From assembly GCA_947179485.1 (NCBI GenBank), contig OX359247.1, positions 27,194,801 to 27,258,800 of the forward strand: a stretch of 64,000 bases of DNA. Reading direction: 5' to 3'. Source of the stretch: Allacma fusca (Eukaryota; Arthropoda; Collembola; Symphypleona; Sminthuridae). This document shows positions 45,274 through 57,000 of the stretch, piece by piece. Positions within the stretch are counted from its first letter, which is position 1, and each line of letters opens with the position of its first letter. Position numbers and translations under genes: made by a program. The notes under the pieces were generated by a model. It had not been told where the DNA came from and did not search any database. It saw only the letters and a list, made by a program, of their open reading frames with translations.

Positions 45274-46539
45274 CAGGGATGGGAAATTTACACAGACTAC
45301 CTGCAGGATTGGATTAACGGATTAAAGGGAAAACTTTTGATCACTTGGATTGGATTAACTGATTAAAGTGAAAACTTTCGATCACTTGGATTGGATTAAC
45401 GGAATAAAGCGAAACATTCCGATCACTTGGATTGGATTAACGGATTAAAGGTAAAAATTCCGATCACTTGGATTGGATTAACGGATTAAAAGTAAAAATT
45501 CCGATCACCTGGATTGGATTGACGGATTAAAGCAAAAAATTCCGATCACCTGGATTGGATTAATGGATTAAAGCAAAAATTTCTCGTCGCCTAGATTGGA
45601 TTAAGGGATTGAGGGAAAAAATTCCAATCACTTGGATTGACGGGAAAACTCCAAACTTTACATTAGATTAAAGGTTTGATGAATAAAATGTACATTGGAT
45701 TTCCAATAAAGATGCAGATATTAAGGATTGATGAACAAAATCAAAAAATCTCTAATGGATTAGCACATCGGTAATTCATATTGGGATAATGTGTTGAAGC
45801 AAATATCCTAATAGTTGGTTCAAATTACAAGGTTGGTCCTATTTATTCAAAGACATTAGTAGGCAGTAAATTATTGTGGTTGGACAAGAACCAGGAATAG
45901 TCTGCTTAAAATAGAAAGATATAGGTCAAATCGCATTTCCAACTTACATATTTATGATACACATTTAGTTTATTATATAAAACAGCTGAAATACTAGTAA
46001 TCAAAATATGCACATATTTGAGGCAAACTTAAAGAAAATTTGTTACTCTGGAATTAGTACAAAAAAGCTTAAAGCTCCTACTATGCTCCCAAATTCTTTT
46101 CTCAGATTTATATTTCTACAAACTAAAACGGCATGATTCCTGTTTAAAATCGCTAGCCTTGGAATTGTAACATGTCAACAAACACAAGCTACATGTTCAT
46201 TATGGAACCGCTAGATGTTGAAAAACGTGAGCAAAATGTAGCAATGACATAGCAGGAGATATAATCCAATCCAAACTTCTGACAGCAGTGGATTTTGGGA
46301 TTAGGATTGACCGAATAATTCACCAAGTTTTGGTTTCGGATTGGGGATTAATTCGTCGCCATGTAAATAATTGGATTAAACTAATAGATTAAAATGAAAG
46401 CCTTGAACCGGGATTGAGGATTAAGGATTATATTCAAGTTTCCCCAACACTTGGATTGGGATTGGGATTAATTATTTTTGAAAAATTTTGTAATCCGGGA
46501 TTAATTTAATCCCGGATTAATAATCCATTCCCATCCCTG
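45274..46539. mobile_element. Non-autonomous hAT element with GGATTGGATTA-word arrays
   Basis: Both ends read CAGGGATGGGAA inward, a classic hAT terminus, and a perfect 8-bp duplication ATTGTAAT flanks it (45266-45273 and 46540-46547). Just inside the left end about seven units of roughly 60 bp carry ATCACTTGGATTGGATTAAC and GGATTAAAG. The right end carries TAATCC/GGATTA words in the opposite sense. 1266 bp, no transposase. Confidence 0.85.
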
Positions 46540-46576
46540 ATTGTAATGATGTAAAATGTATATGAGTGAAATAGTG

Positions 46577-46740
46577 TAGGGTGGCTCAGTGGTAGAGAGT
46601 ATATAGTAAAGACAGGTCAAGTTAGGTGAAGAGCTACACCAGGAATGACCTAACCAATTTATTCATAAGCTGGAATGGCAACTAGGACGTAAAACCTGAC
46701 TTTGCAGGCAGGCAGTGGCTGGAAACTTAGGCGATTTCTC
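46577..46740 (+). repeat. tRNA-derived SINE candidate
   Basis: TGGCTCAGTGGTAGAG fits a pol III A box and is followed about 35 bp later by GGTCAAGTT, a weak B box. The tail includes ACTAGGACGTAAAACCTGAC and GGCAGTGGCTGG, shared with 33493-33545. No poly-A tail or target duplication was found, so its limits are approximate. Confidence 0.5.
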
Positions 46741-47193
46741 GCTATGCCATACCGGCCGTACTATTACTTATCAATTAATGCATTTCCATGATGGAACTCT
46801 ATGCTCTTGACTCCGCGGTTGAAAAAGCTCACAGTGTGCACTTTTGACCAAATAAGTTACAGGCCCTTATCTAGTCCCTTGAGTACTTTATAATGTACAT
46901 GAGAATTAATTTATCAAACCTAATGGTATTAAAACGATTAAAAAAAATAATTTATGAAAAGCGACGTCATCAAAATAACATGTTGAATTTAGTGTTAAGA
47001 TGATTCACACTGCAATGTTTAATTTATTCTAAAAGCATCTACCAGAAAACTTGTTTTCAACTTTTGAGGGCGCAAAAGCAACTTCTCTTTTTAAGCTTTT
47101 TTAACTATTAATTTTTTAACCAACTTATTTCACATTCTTAAAATCTGCGTAGTCATAGTTAAGCTTTGTTAAATTATTAAAAATACCTTCGAT

Positions 47194-47628
47194 GGTTTAA
47201 TTTTTATCAATGTTGTATCAATAGTTTTTAATTGTAATAAACTTATAATACCTTTTCCTTCTTATGTCCTAAAGTCTACTATACTATACTTTTAAGACAG
47301 CAAAAATATCTCGATTTTAATCTTTTTAGCGAATATTTAATAGTTTTACGTTTTAGTAAAGCAGGCTTCAACTACTTATTAGTTCTACATATTTATAACC
47401 ATAGAGGATCGAAATAAACTTTGTTAGCGAAGCCTTAAACCGGATTAAATATTTAAAACCAGGGAAAATATTTACAGATCTACAGTTGCCACTGTTGCCA
47501 GTTGCCACGCTGCTAGCTGTCCTAAAAGTACGTGTGGTCTACATTCCTTTCATTGGTGCGTGGTCCCAAGGAAGCGTCTAATAGCAGCTCAAAGTCGATA
47601 TATTCGGATTGAACACAAGTGACAAAAC
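47194..47628. promoter_or_regulatory. Upstream region of the 47629 gene
   Basis: About 435 bp between the P-like element and the membrane-protein gene. No TATA box or other motif could be assigned with confidence. Confidence 0.25.
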
Positions 47629-48393
47629 ATGAATGGAATTTTTGTGCGGATTTTTCGACTACTATTGATTCCTTTAGGACTCCGAATATGGTGGATCACA
47701 AAAAATATTCGTAACATTCCAATCGGTGATATCAGCTGGATATACTTCTTCCTCTACTGTGCAGTTACCGTCATTCTTATATGTTACCTCTTGACAACGG
47801 TTGAAATGTACTTACTCCCGAACATAGCTCCTAAAAGTCCTCACATTTACGGAATTGGACTATCCATTTGTGCAACCCTATGGATAATATTTCCTATGGT
47901 AGTCATCACACACTGGTTGTTTTGCTCGAAGCGATCATGGAATCAAAGTATTATTCTGCTGACTTACGTGGCTTTACTCGCGGCCCTGTGGCTCATCAGG
48001 TCATACGTTAAATTAGCATCCATGGTCTTCAGCTTCAAAAATTTTGCAATGGTTGCAGCGATAGTACATTTTTATCCCAGTTTCTTGGCAGCCAACACGT
48101 GGGGTATAATGACCTCGTTACTGACATTATTAGCAACACTGATTGGTGCAACTACAAATGGAGAGTCATCTAAGACTTCAATTTTGATATACTTACTAAC
48201 AGCATTGGCGGCGTCTTTCTTCATGGCGATGTCATTGACAATGATGGTTTTGAACAAGCCAACATTAGAATCAGATACTACGAGTTATTACAAATATGTA
48301 ATGTCTTCTGTTGGAGCCGGAAAATACGTTGGTGACGTCGAATACCATTGTTATGGAACGACGGATTTTTATGGATTTCAAATAAGGGCTTAA
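47629..48393 (+). CDS. Intronless multi-pass membrane protein, family unknown (254 aa)
   Basis: Uninterrupted frame from ATG 47629 to TAA 48391-48393, the longest non-transposon frame in the window and without introns. By eye there are about six or seven hydrophobic segments: residues 4-22, 36-62 (WIYFFLYCAVTVILICYLL), 74-100, 106-123, 136-158, 159-176 and 183-207. A hydrophilic C-terminal tail of about 45 residues follows, containing two Tyr-rich patches (SYYKY, YHCYGTTDFYGF). Loops are short and no catalytic motif or conserved family signature is recognisable. A polyadenylation signal follows 78 bp downstream. It could be an orphan gene or a retrocopy. I saw no poly-A tract or target duplication that would show retroposition. 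Confidence 0.75.
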   Translation: MNGIFVRIFRLLLIPLGLRIWWITKNIRNIPIGDISWIYFFLYCAVTVILICYLLTTVEMYLLPNIAPKSPHIYGIGLSICATLWIIFPMVVITHWLFCSKRSWNQSIILLTYVALLAALWLIRSYVKLASMVFSFKNFAMVAAIVHFYPSFLAANTWGIMTSLLTLLATLIGATTNGESSKTSILIYLLTALAASFFMAMSLTMMVLNKPTLESDTTSYYKYVMSSVGAGKYVGDVEYHCYGTTDFYGFQIRA

Positions 48394-48470
48394 CCTTAAC
48401 CTGAAGATCTGGGGCTAAATAGTTTTTAGCTATTTTCCCCCATTGTAATTCCATTAGCACGAATAATAAC

Positions 48471-48480
48471 AATAAATAAA
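48471..48480 (+). terminator. Polyadenylation signal
   Basis: AATAAATAAA, two overlapping AATAAA hexamers, 78 bp after the stop of the membrane-protein gene. Confidence 0.6.
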
Positions 48481-49760
48481 TGAAAATATTTAGAGTCATA
48501 GGTTGTTGCAGTTAAGATTCATGTTCTCATAATTCGTAAACACAGTTATGAGCAGTACCATGCTTCAGCCTCTGTTGTACCGCTTAAGTGTCGTTTTTAT
48601 GTGAAATGATGATTTTATAGACTTATACAGGAGACACTGGGAGGTTTCTGAAGGAATTTGAAGAGTTGAATCTAAAAACTTGCTATTCTATAAGAAAAGT
48701 AACATCGAACGTAGTTTGCTATTGGTCTTGGTAGTAAAACGTTTTGAAAATATACATAAATACCATTATAATTTCTCCGCTTAAAAAATTATATAGAATA
48801 CAAAGGGTTAAGCATACGTCTTGTCTAGATTCACGCGTGGTCTCAAAAGCGTTAACAGGTGGTATTTTTTGGTTCACATTTCATATATGTATGTTCAAGT
48901 AATTATTTGAAACAATTTTCTGCTGTTCTACTATTCATTTACATATGACGAGGTACAATCCAAACAACCAGTTGCACAATTTTACAGAAGAAATGAAGAA
49001 TTAAAAGTGACCTCATTTAATTTTCTGAGGTCAAACGGATGACCCGATGTCCTTCAAAAATCATAGACATCTCACTTTTCATCTCGTCTACCCCAACAAA
49101 AAATTTAAGTTGCCTATAGTGTCATTGTTTCAGCTGTTATGGTCCAGACAGACTGCTGGACAACCAGACACGACGTTATTCTCAATTCACAATAGGGAGT
49201 AATAGGGACTCAGCTTTACTTCGCCCGTAAAAATTGTGTGAACTCAGGTGCGCTACAATTTAATCTACTATCTGTATATATGTACTGGATGTCATATGAC
49301 AGCGATTGTGTATATGACTATGATAGCCACACCAGGTTAAAGCCAATTGTAAATCGTAAAGATAATATCATTCGTGAATGAATATTGTAAAATAATGTAC
49401 TTCAGTAATAGAAGCTTGTATGCACTTTTTACTTGGGAGTTATTTCATTCAAAGTATTTTCTACAGTACATTTATAAGAATAAATATCTAAACAAAGTAT
49501 TTAAGTACTATGTTTTACAAATGGTTTATGACTTACGAATGACTGTGTGTCGCTTTTATTACAGCAAAATGTTATTTAGGGATCGGTTTATATATAGGGG
49601 CTTATATTATCAGGGATTCCTTTGATAGGTCACACAATGACACAATCCAAACACTGCTTAACAAAGTGCTACATTTAAGGGTTTGTTTTTATAAGGGACA
49701 AAGATCTAAAATTCTTTGCGAGTCCCTTATAAATAATATTTATCGTATAAGAAGGTTAGG
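48481..49760. other. Intergenic stretch, nothing recognised
   Basis: It holds the downstream flanks of two convergent genes. A frame at 49374-49625 (+) has no family features. Confidence 0.35.
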
Positions 49761-51008
49761 TCAACCGTTTCTGTAAAATTTCCAGATTGAAGACTGGCCC
49801 TCGCAAACACTCAGACTGACTACTCCTGCCAAACTGAAAAAAATTGTAAAAGGTTAATGTGAATGAAGTTTTTGAAACGTAATTTGTTTTAATTATTTAC
49901 TACCAAGTATAACTTACTGCAATATTGCATAAACAAATTTATTGTCTGAATCTGAGGAATGTATTTCTTTAGATTTTCACTTACTCGATCAAGCAAAGTT
50001 GTTTCTTCTTGTTCTTTATTTGGTACTCGACGGAGCTCACAGGGGTAATGTGATACAGAACGGAAGTTAAGAAAGAAGAACCGGGATTAGTTTCCAATGT
50101 CACGTTGTTTTCACGAATGCTTGCAGGTGTCATTGTCCTATCGTTAGCTGAAAGAGATCCGAAATCAATAGGATAATATTTTAGGCATGCATTAATAATT
50201 TTACAAGAATTTTGTTATTTTGTGCTTCTTATTTAATAGTTAACTTTGCTTGTTTACAGTAAAACTCAATGCCCCAGTTTTGCTCCTTGGAGTTGACCCA
50301 GGTATCTGTTTTGACATAGGCAAGCCTGATATTTCCTCCCAAAGACGGTTGCGTTGTCATATACTAGAAAATAGATCACCGGGTGAGATATTCTATTATA
50401 GATTACTGTTAGGCATTTTGCTTTTGGTTACAATTAAGCTATAGTTTTAACCAATGACTATGAGAATTGACCTTAACAGAAACCTTAAAGATTGATAAGT
50501 TATTAGTACTCCCCTTTTAGCATTACCAATTAGTAGAACTGATCTGAAAATGGATTGCAAATCGTAATTTAGATAATCGAAATGAGAAATACATTGATGG
50601 AAACATGGACTCAAAATCCATGAAGGGAGAACACAAACTGGAAGAGACAGCACATGATTCCCTTAATTTCAGGAAATTAAAATGTTCATCGTAAATTTCC
50701 ATCACAATGGTTACAAGATCTACCTTAAGTGAGCACAATTTTTTTTTAAATAACGCTTAAAATTCTTCATTTAACGATCATTTTAATTAAAAGGGGAAAA
50801 TGTTATCGCCATGGTTTGTGGGGCGACAGTGCAGGGACCAGACTGCAATTTGTAAACCTGCAATGTTGACGTCAAAACACCAACTTACCAAACCGCTGGC
50901 AACGTTTTGCATTCGATATGCCCCTCCATCAATAAGGTTTCCAACAGTATTACGGATTTTGGACATAATGAAGGAAGCAAGAATTAGCTGAAATAAAACA
51001 CGCAGCAT
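49761..51008 (-). CDS. Small secreted beta-trefoil (ricin B-type) lectin, 153 aa
   Basis: Four exons join exactly in phase: 51008-50889 (donor TTG/GTAAGT), 50363-50258, 50147-49985 (donor GA/GTAAGTG) and 49833-49761. Introns start GT and end AG. The N terminus MLRVLFQLILASFIM looks like a signal peptide. The rest fits one beta-trefoil of three repeats. Repeat 1: AYRMQNVASGLYMTT ... GGNIRLAYV ... EQNWGI, with the family's QxW. Repeat 2: NNVTLETNPGSSFLTS ... VEYQI. Repeat 3: QLCLIDLAGVVSLSVCEGQ then SSIWKFY. Such domains bind sugars and occur alone in secreted invertebrate lectins. The specific ligand cannot be told. No single exon is long, so the gene is easily missed. Assignment rests on repeat pattern, not on a search. 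Confidence 0.7.
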
Positions 51009-52325
51009 TTTTGCTTTTGTGTTATAATTGTAGAGACCAAATTTTCAGACCGAGAGCGTCGAGTGAAACTCCTATTACTACAGGTTGCACGGGAAAACTG
51101 ACAACGAAGCTGGAGACGGCCTTTGATGCATGGCCGACAAAGGGATGAGAACAGTAATAATTTTAACATAAAGGAGTTGTGTATGCCACACCATATTCAC
51201 TTTGTATTAATAACTGTGCAGAGTTTTTTGGGTCAAGAGTTAGTATCAACTGTTTACTTTGAGTGGACGAGTTGGATAAACAACATGAGATACGCTGAAT
51301 AATGCCAGCTCACATGGAGGTGCTGAAAAATATGCTATCTGCAATTATCCGTCCTAATTTTGGAGATATTTAATTTTTTTTGTTCATTTAATTTGGATTT
51401 TATAAATATGACAAATGTGATTTGCAAGAGAGGGCTTGCACTTAAGTACGTTCCACAAAGTGTATTACTTGTTACTGAATTATACTGGGACAAGTCTCGT
51501 GCAAATAATAGTTACGATTAAGGCGTTGACGGTGTCTGCGGATAAGGAACAGAGAATCCATAATGAATGTGATATAATCAATCTGGATTGTTGTTTTCAC
51601 GCCAATTTTAGGTTTTATTATTAATTAACCTTTTGAGAAATTAAATAGCCTCATAAAGACAAAAATAGGATTTAGGCGCAGTGTTTGTTTAAAAGACTAA
51701 GGTCTTAATAGAACTAACCATTTAATTACATGAACTTATACACACAAATTATACAACAAAATATTTTTCACAGATAAAATTTACTTGCTAAATAATTACT
51801 AGTGATGTAAGTATTGTATACAATCATTACAATCAATATCAAGCAAAGGATTCCACAAAAGAAATTCATTTCTGTAAAACTAATCAAGTGTCTTTACTTA
51901 CATAATTTCAAATCCTTACACATACAATCACCTTTACTATGTTTTGGATTAAATTAAAATAGTAGAAAAAAATCTACATTATCAATCATATAATATCTAT
52001 ACTGATATCGATATACACATTATGAATTCATACAAAATGTCATAAATATTAAACTTTCTTATACCGCTTCGACTTTTTATGGTTTTGTACACATTCTTCA
52101 TAAAACAGACACTTAGTTGCTAAACGGTAGAACTTTATATACACACTATACTTGCAATTATAAATGCAATAATTATATTAATTTTTCACGGTTTAAGTAA
52201 ATGTTCCTTTGTTCAGAAAAACGTTATGTGAACGAATATCCTTCTATCACACATTCAATGGTATTACACAGAAACAAAAACTATCAGACTTTTTATCCGA
52301 AATTATACGTCGAAATAACTGACCA
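51009..52325. other. Intergenic stretch, nothing recognised
   Basis: AT-rich. Frames at 50984-51169 (-) and 51436-51624 (+) lack features. Confidence 0.35.
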
Positions 52326-54022
52326 TTAATCCGTTCCCGACTGTCCCAGTTCTAAAAAGTTCGCGTAAATTTCCCGAGTACAATTTCCTTGAGGGTTAAA
52401 ACCAAATTTGTGATAGCTTCCATCACCGCACACAACTGAAACAGACCAAAGCATTGAATAATTAAAATACGTTCACTTCTACTTGACCTTTCCGAAACAC
52501 AAATGCAAGGCTTACCTATAACAGAGTTGGGGTCAGTATGACCAAAGGCACAAAGACATGGGGCGTTACTGGTGACTTGGAATTTTGTAAAACTCCATTT
52601 AGAGCTGAAGTATTTTGGCAGGAATGAAGCCGACGCAAAGCTGTATAAATTAAATACAAACGAATTAGGAGACTGATTATTATTATACGTATTTAAAATG
52701 AAAATCTAAGTACCCTTTTCCTATAAAAAATTATATCACTTACGATGATGATCGGTTCTTTTTGTGATCATCGACAGCAAAAATGTGGATTGTTCCGTGA
52801 TCAGATGATACGCATAATAGAGAGGAATCGTGATTGAAGTTAATACAATAAATGAGAGCTGCGTGCGACCCTCGTCTTAATTCATTAACCATCGTACCGT
52901 TAAATGTTTCAAAAATTCGTATCAAAGTTCCTTTCTCAGATGCTGTGGCCAGCAGGGTTCCCTAAATATTTAAAATTAACAATTTTTAAGATTACGGTTT
53001 CTTTCACACACCATAAAAGTGACATTCAATGCTCTTGATTGTTTCCGCATTGTCTTACCTGCAAATTCATAGATATACAAGACAACGATGTTTCATGAGC
53101 AGATACTGTAGTGGACCCTTTTTCGGTATTCCCCAAATCAATTATGTCGACCTGTCCAGCGTTTTGTCCAGGAAACGCAAGCAGGGAATTTGTTGAGGAG
53201 GGGCATAGGACACATAAACCTAAAACAATTGGCGTAACTACTTGTTACTTAAATCAAGGAACATCCTCGAGAAGTTGAAGAACTAAAATCTAGAACATGG
53301 TTTCTGAATGAACCCATAATCAAGAAGCTTGCAAAATACCAGAATTTGATACCTTTTGGATTGGCACACGTTTCAAATACATGCAACTGCTGAGGAGTCT
53401 GGGTGAAAGTGTAAACTTTTATCAAATTATCCAGAGCAACCACAATTCGATCTCTCCGTAGTTTTACAGATCGAACTTCCGAAGAAAATTCCATTTCAAT
53501 AACATGGCGTTTCTTAAGATCATCCCATATCATCACTGCAACAACGAAAATGTCCTTATTTCATTATATTGACAATTAACCACGGATAACAAACTCCCGG
53601 TACTGATTATTATTACGACAAACGGTCATTCATGACAGGTATCATCACCTTTATTTGGCAAGTACTTTGGCCTTTGTCCACCTCCAACAAGAGCTAAGTA
53701 ATTGCACCGAAACAACATCTCCACTCTTCCCAAACCTTCCCCATCAAAGTCATGACGTTCTTTTTCTTTTAAGGGATCGCAATTAAAAACTCGAAATCCA
53801 CCTTCAGTTCCACAGGCAAAACAACCTACATGGTTAGTAAAGTTTAAACTGTCAGAACATCATTACACACAGTCTCATACCCTGTTAACATATTTCCTTT
53901 GTTAATTATACTCCGTGATTGTTTAAAAAGCCAGTACAAAATCAATTACCTTGATCCTGATTGAAGCCCACAAATAGTAATCCATTTCTATAAGGATTAT
54001 TCTCCGGAATATCCATTTTCAT
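52326..54022 (-). CDS. WDR45B: PROPPIN, WDR45B (WIPI3) type, 348 aa
   Basis: Seven exons join in phase: 54022-53950, 53825-53649, 53535-53353, 53219-53059, 52961-52744, 52640-52516 and 52435-52326. All have GT-AG introns. The protein is a seven-bladed WD-repeat PROPPIN. It starts [20 protein letters not shown] and shows blade wording [82 protein letters not shown] and [14 protein letters not shown]. The phosphoinositide-binding box is LRRG (residues about 226-229), the form seen in WIPI3/WIPI4 where WIPI1/2 have FRRG. The order and wording fit WDR45B better than WDR45. These proteins bind PI3P/PI(3,5)P2 on autophagic and endosomal membranes. Its length is close to the family's (about 344 aa) and no damage is seen. 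Confidence 0.95.
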
Positions 54023-57000
54023 TTGAATTTTCCTCAACTCGTAATCTCAACAAGCACAAAGATTCAACGCTCTGTTCCAATGCAACGTAGCTGTAACTAT
54101 ACAAGTCACTGCGACAATTCCTTCAATTCTGAGAATTCATCCAGGATAAGCATCTTCACATGTGGTTACTAAAACAGAAAAAATAATTACTATCATCACT
54201 GTCATTTTAAATATACGCCACGAGTATGACACACACATCTGAATGCAGCATTTGATACAAAACGATTTTTACTCTCAAATCTACCCAATTCTAAATTTTT
54301 AAAATGTCTCGTTAAATCTTTAAGTATCCCGCAAAATACGGTCAATTAAAAGTAATTACGGGTTATAAATAAAGATTAAATATATGACATTGGATTTTGG
54401 AATGTCATCCCTTCCAAAACATACATTGTATCATCAAAAATCCTTCCATGCAGAGGCAGCCGAGGCAAGTGCTGACATAATCACAATCTTACTCTTCAAA
54501 TTATCTCCGTACAATAATGAATAAACAGATATCAAATATCCTCCTATAACAAACTCAGTCAACCCAAGCCTTAATGTCAATTCCATTCAAACGATATAAT
54601 TACTCACTGCACCCAAACCCAATAGAATACCCTCCCACCTCCACCACCCACAAACAAACACATGACAAAAACTTCCCCACTTCCACCATCATCTAATATT
54701 AATCCATGTCACCCACCAAATCTGGACCTGACATGCCTCAATTAAAAAACAACAAAATCCCATGATTTCCAATGAATTCCTCAATTTCAAAATTACACCA
54801 AAATTTACCAAAAATATGGAAGTATCAATGATTTCTCCTACGATGGGCTGTCCAACTAATACTGTCTTTATTTAACACAGAAACAATCAAATACGGAAGT
54901 CTGGTCCTCGTAACTAATTTTATGATTACCACCAATTTATTGGCAACAACTGACACTGACAGGCACAAATCACAAATCTCTCTAGATTCCGTTCAACAAT
55001 AATTCATCAATGAACTCCAATGTACTTTCAAATTTTAGTTAAACCGATATAATAATTCACTCGTTGACAACAGCTTCAATTCGATCGTTCACTTGTCACA
55101 CAACACAAATTACAAACGACTTGCAAGAAGACACACACACACACACAATCTTAAATAACTGTCCAGATATGTAAAGTATAATTACATAATACTTTGAAGA
55201 ACGGAAACAATAAATGATTTCTGAAGTGAAGATGACTGTGTGTATGTATCCACTTTCGATTCGACACTTGTCAAAAATTCCGTATACAATTTACATAGTC
55301 ACGAATGAGCTTGAACTTTGAATTTAATTAATAATCTGATTTCACTTCTGTCACACTATTAACAACACACTACATGCTTAAAATACACATCAAAGCACAA
55401 AAGTGAATGTTCAATGATCGTCTAACAACATCTGTTCCTAAATTATAATAAAAAAACTTCCAATGCTGAAGCGCAATGATTGTGTATGCCTGTGTACGCG
55501 ATGTCTTTATGTACATAGTGTTTGTGTTTCATTCAACGCAAAAAGGATTCACTCTAACCTCCCTCCCTCCACCTCGTGTGTGCCTTTGAACTAGGCGTCT
55601 ACCAGCAAAAGGTCTTTAAAGCTGCTTAGTATTTAATTAGTATTGGTATTTCTACTATAGAGGACGGCCTAATGTATCTACTTAATTAAATTACTTATTT
55701 CTAGTCATAACATTTAACTTCGGTAATATGTCGTTCGAACCGTGATTCACCCAGCATTGGATAAGCAGACGCAATTACAGGAATTACTTAGTCCTTTTTC
55801 AAAAAAATCATTTCCTCTAAAAAAAAACGGATTCGTAATAATGTATGTTTAATTTCAAGTTGAATGAAGTATAAATGACTGATTGGGTGAGACTGACGGT
55901 AATTAGGTAATATTAAAAGCTTGCGCATATTTCATATTTGCCTTGCATAAATGTTTTTGGGATGAGTGATGGGGTGATGAGCTAACTGTGAGTGATGTGA
56001 TGACTGGAGATAATATTAAACTGGGGAAATAGCTTCGAATAACTACCTGCTTGCAATCCAAAATTCGGGTTGTTATTAGCCAGACATTATGGATTATTCC
56101 ACGACCAGTAAGAATTACTTAGCGTATTGTCCTCGAACTTCATGAATCAGTAGTGATTTTAAAGAAGTCTTAAAATTGAACATTAAATCCTGGAGTTCAC
56201 AGCTTGCTTCGTTCAGTTGAATTCAGCAATGAATCACTAAACATTAGACTAAAAGTAGGGGTTTAGAAGACTGACTCTAGGCTCTTCTGTAGACTGGTCT
56301 ATAAGTCGAACTTTTAAAGATTTAAGACGCTAAAATTATTTAATTTTATGCGTAAGTGCGTATGAACATGGTTTTTCAGAATCCACCTGTAGGTTGTATG
56401 TAGTTATTTGTAGTTATTATTCGTAAGTACAGTTATGTAGATATTTAAAAGCATTATCGTTTTTATAGGAGTGACAAACTGATGTGGGAATTAATGAGGT
56501 GTAATACAAATTTCATGTGATCACAATTCCAGGATTATTCAAGCGCATATTGCATACTTGTATAATTAAAGTCGGGGGAGTGGGTGTGGAAAGAATATTG
56601 ACAGATTAAAACAAGAGAGAAATCCTCTTTTCATTCCATGTTTGCATTTATTTTTTAACGATTTTTTTTCGAATAAAACGCTTATTCAGTTCCGTTTAAG
56701 TTTAGCACTCTCAAATATTCTTTTAGCAATTTTCACAATATTTTCCCTTCATTACATTCGTTCATCAACGTCTTCACACACTCATTCGAACGTTGATTTC
56801 ACATAATTTGATACATAACTAGAGCTATTTAGGAAAATTGTACATGTCAGTTTCCGCACACGAATGGCATTCTAATCTAATACAGCTACAAGTAGATATT
56901 TTGATGTTTTAAACTCATGATCATGAATATCTATAAGATGTTGTTTGTTACAAATCAAGCTTCGTAATGATTTTTCTACAATTTATTTTTCATATAAGAG

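Larger units (their letters stand above)
41367..47193 (-). mobile_element. P-element-like transposon with long TIRs and nested insertions
   Basis: Inverted repeats of about 170 bp bound it: 41367-41540 starts ATCGAAGGTATTTTTAATAA, and 47023-47193 is its reverse complement with few differences. Between them lies a minus-strand P-type transposase gene (to 44157). The space between its start and the right repeat is filled by three other elements (44475-45163, 45274-46539 and a SINE near 46577-46740). Removing these leaves about 3.7 kb, a normal P-element size. I could not identify an 8-bp target duplication, and the pairing of TIRs with transposase is inferred from position. Confidence 0.65.

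Noticed and set aside
45280..45660. Regularly spaced repeats resembling a CRISPR array
   Set aside because: Units are tandem without unique spacers and lie inside a hAT element with TIRs and a target duplication in a eukaryotic genome.
49374..49625. 83-codon plus frame rich in Tyr/Phe
   Set aside because: AT-rich chance frame downstream of the membrane-protein gene. It has no conserved motif.
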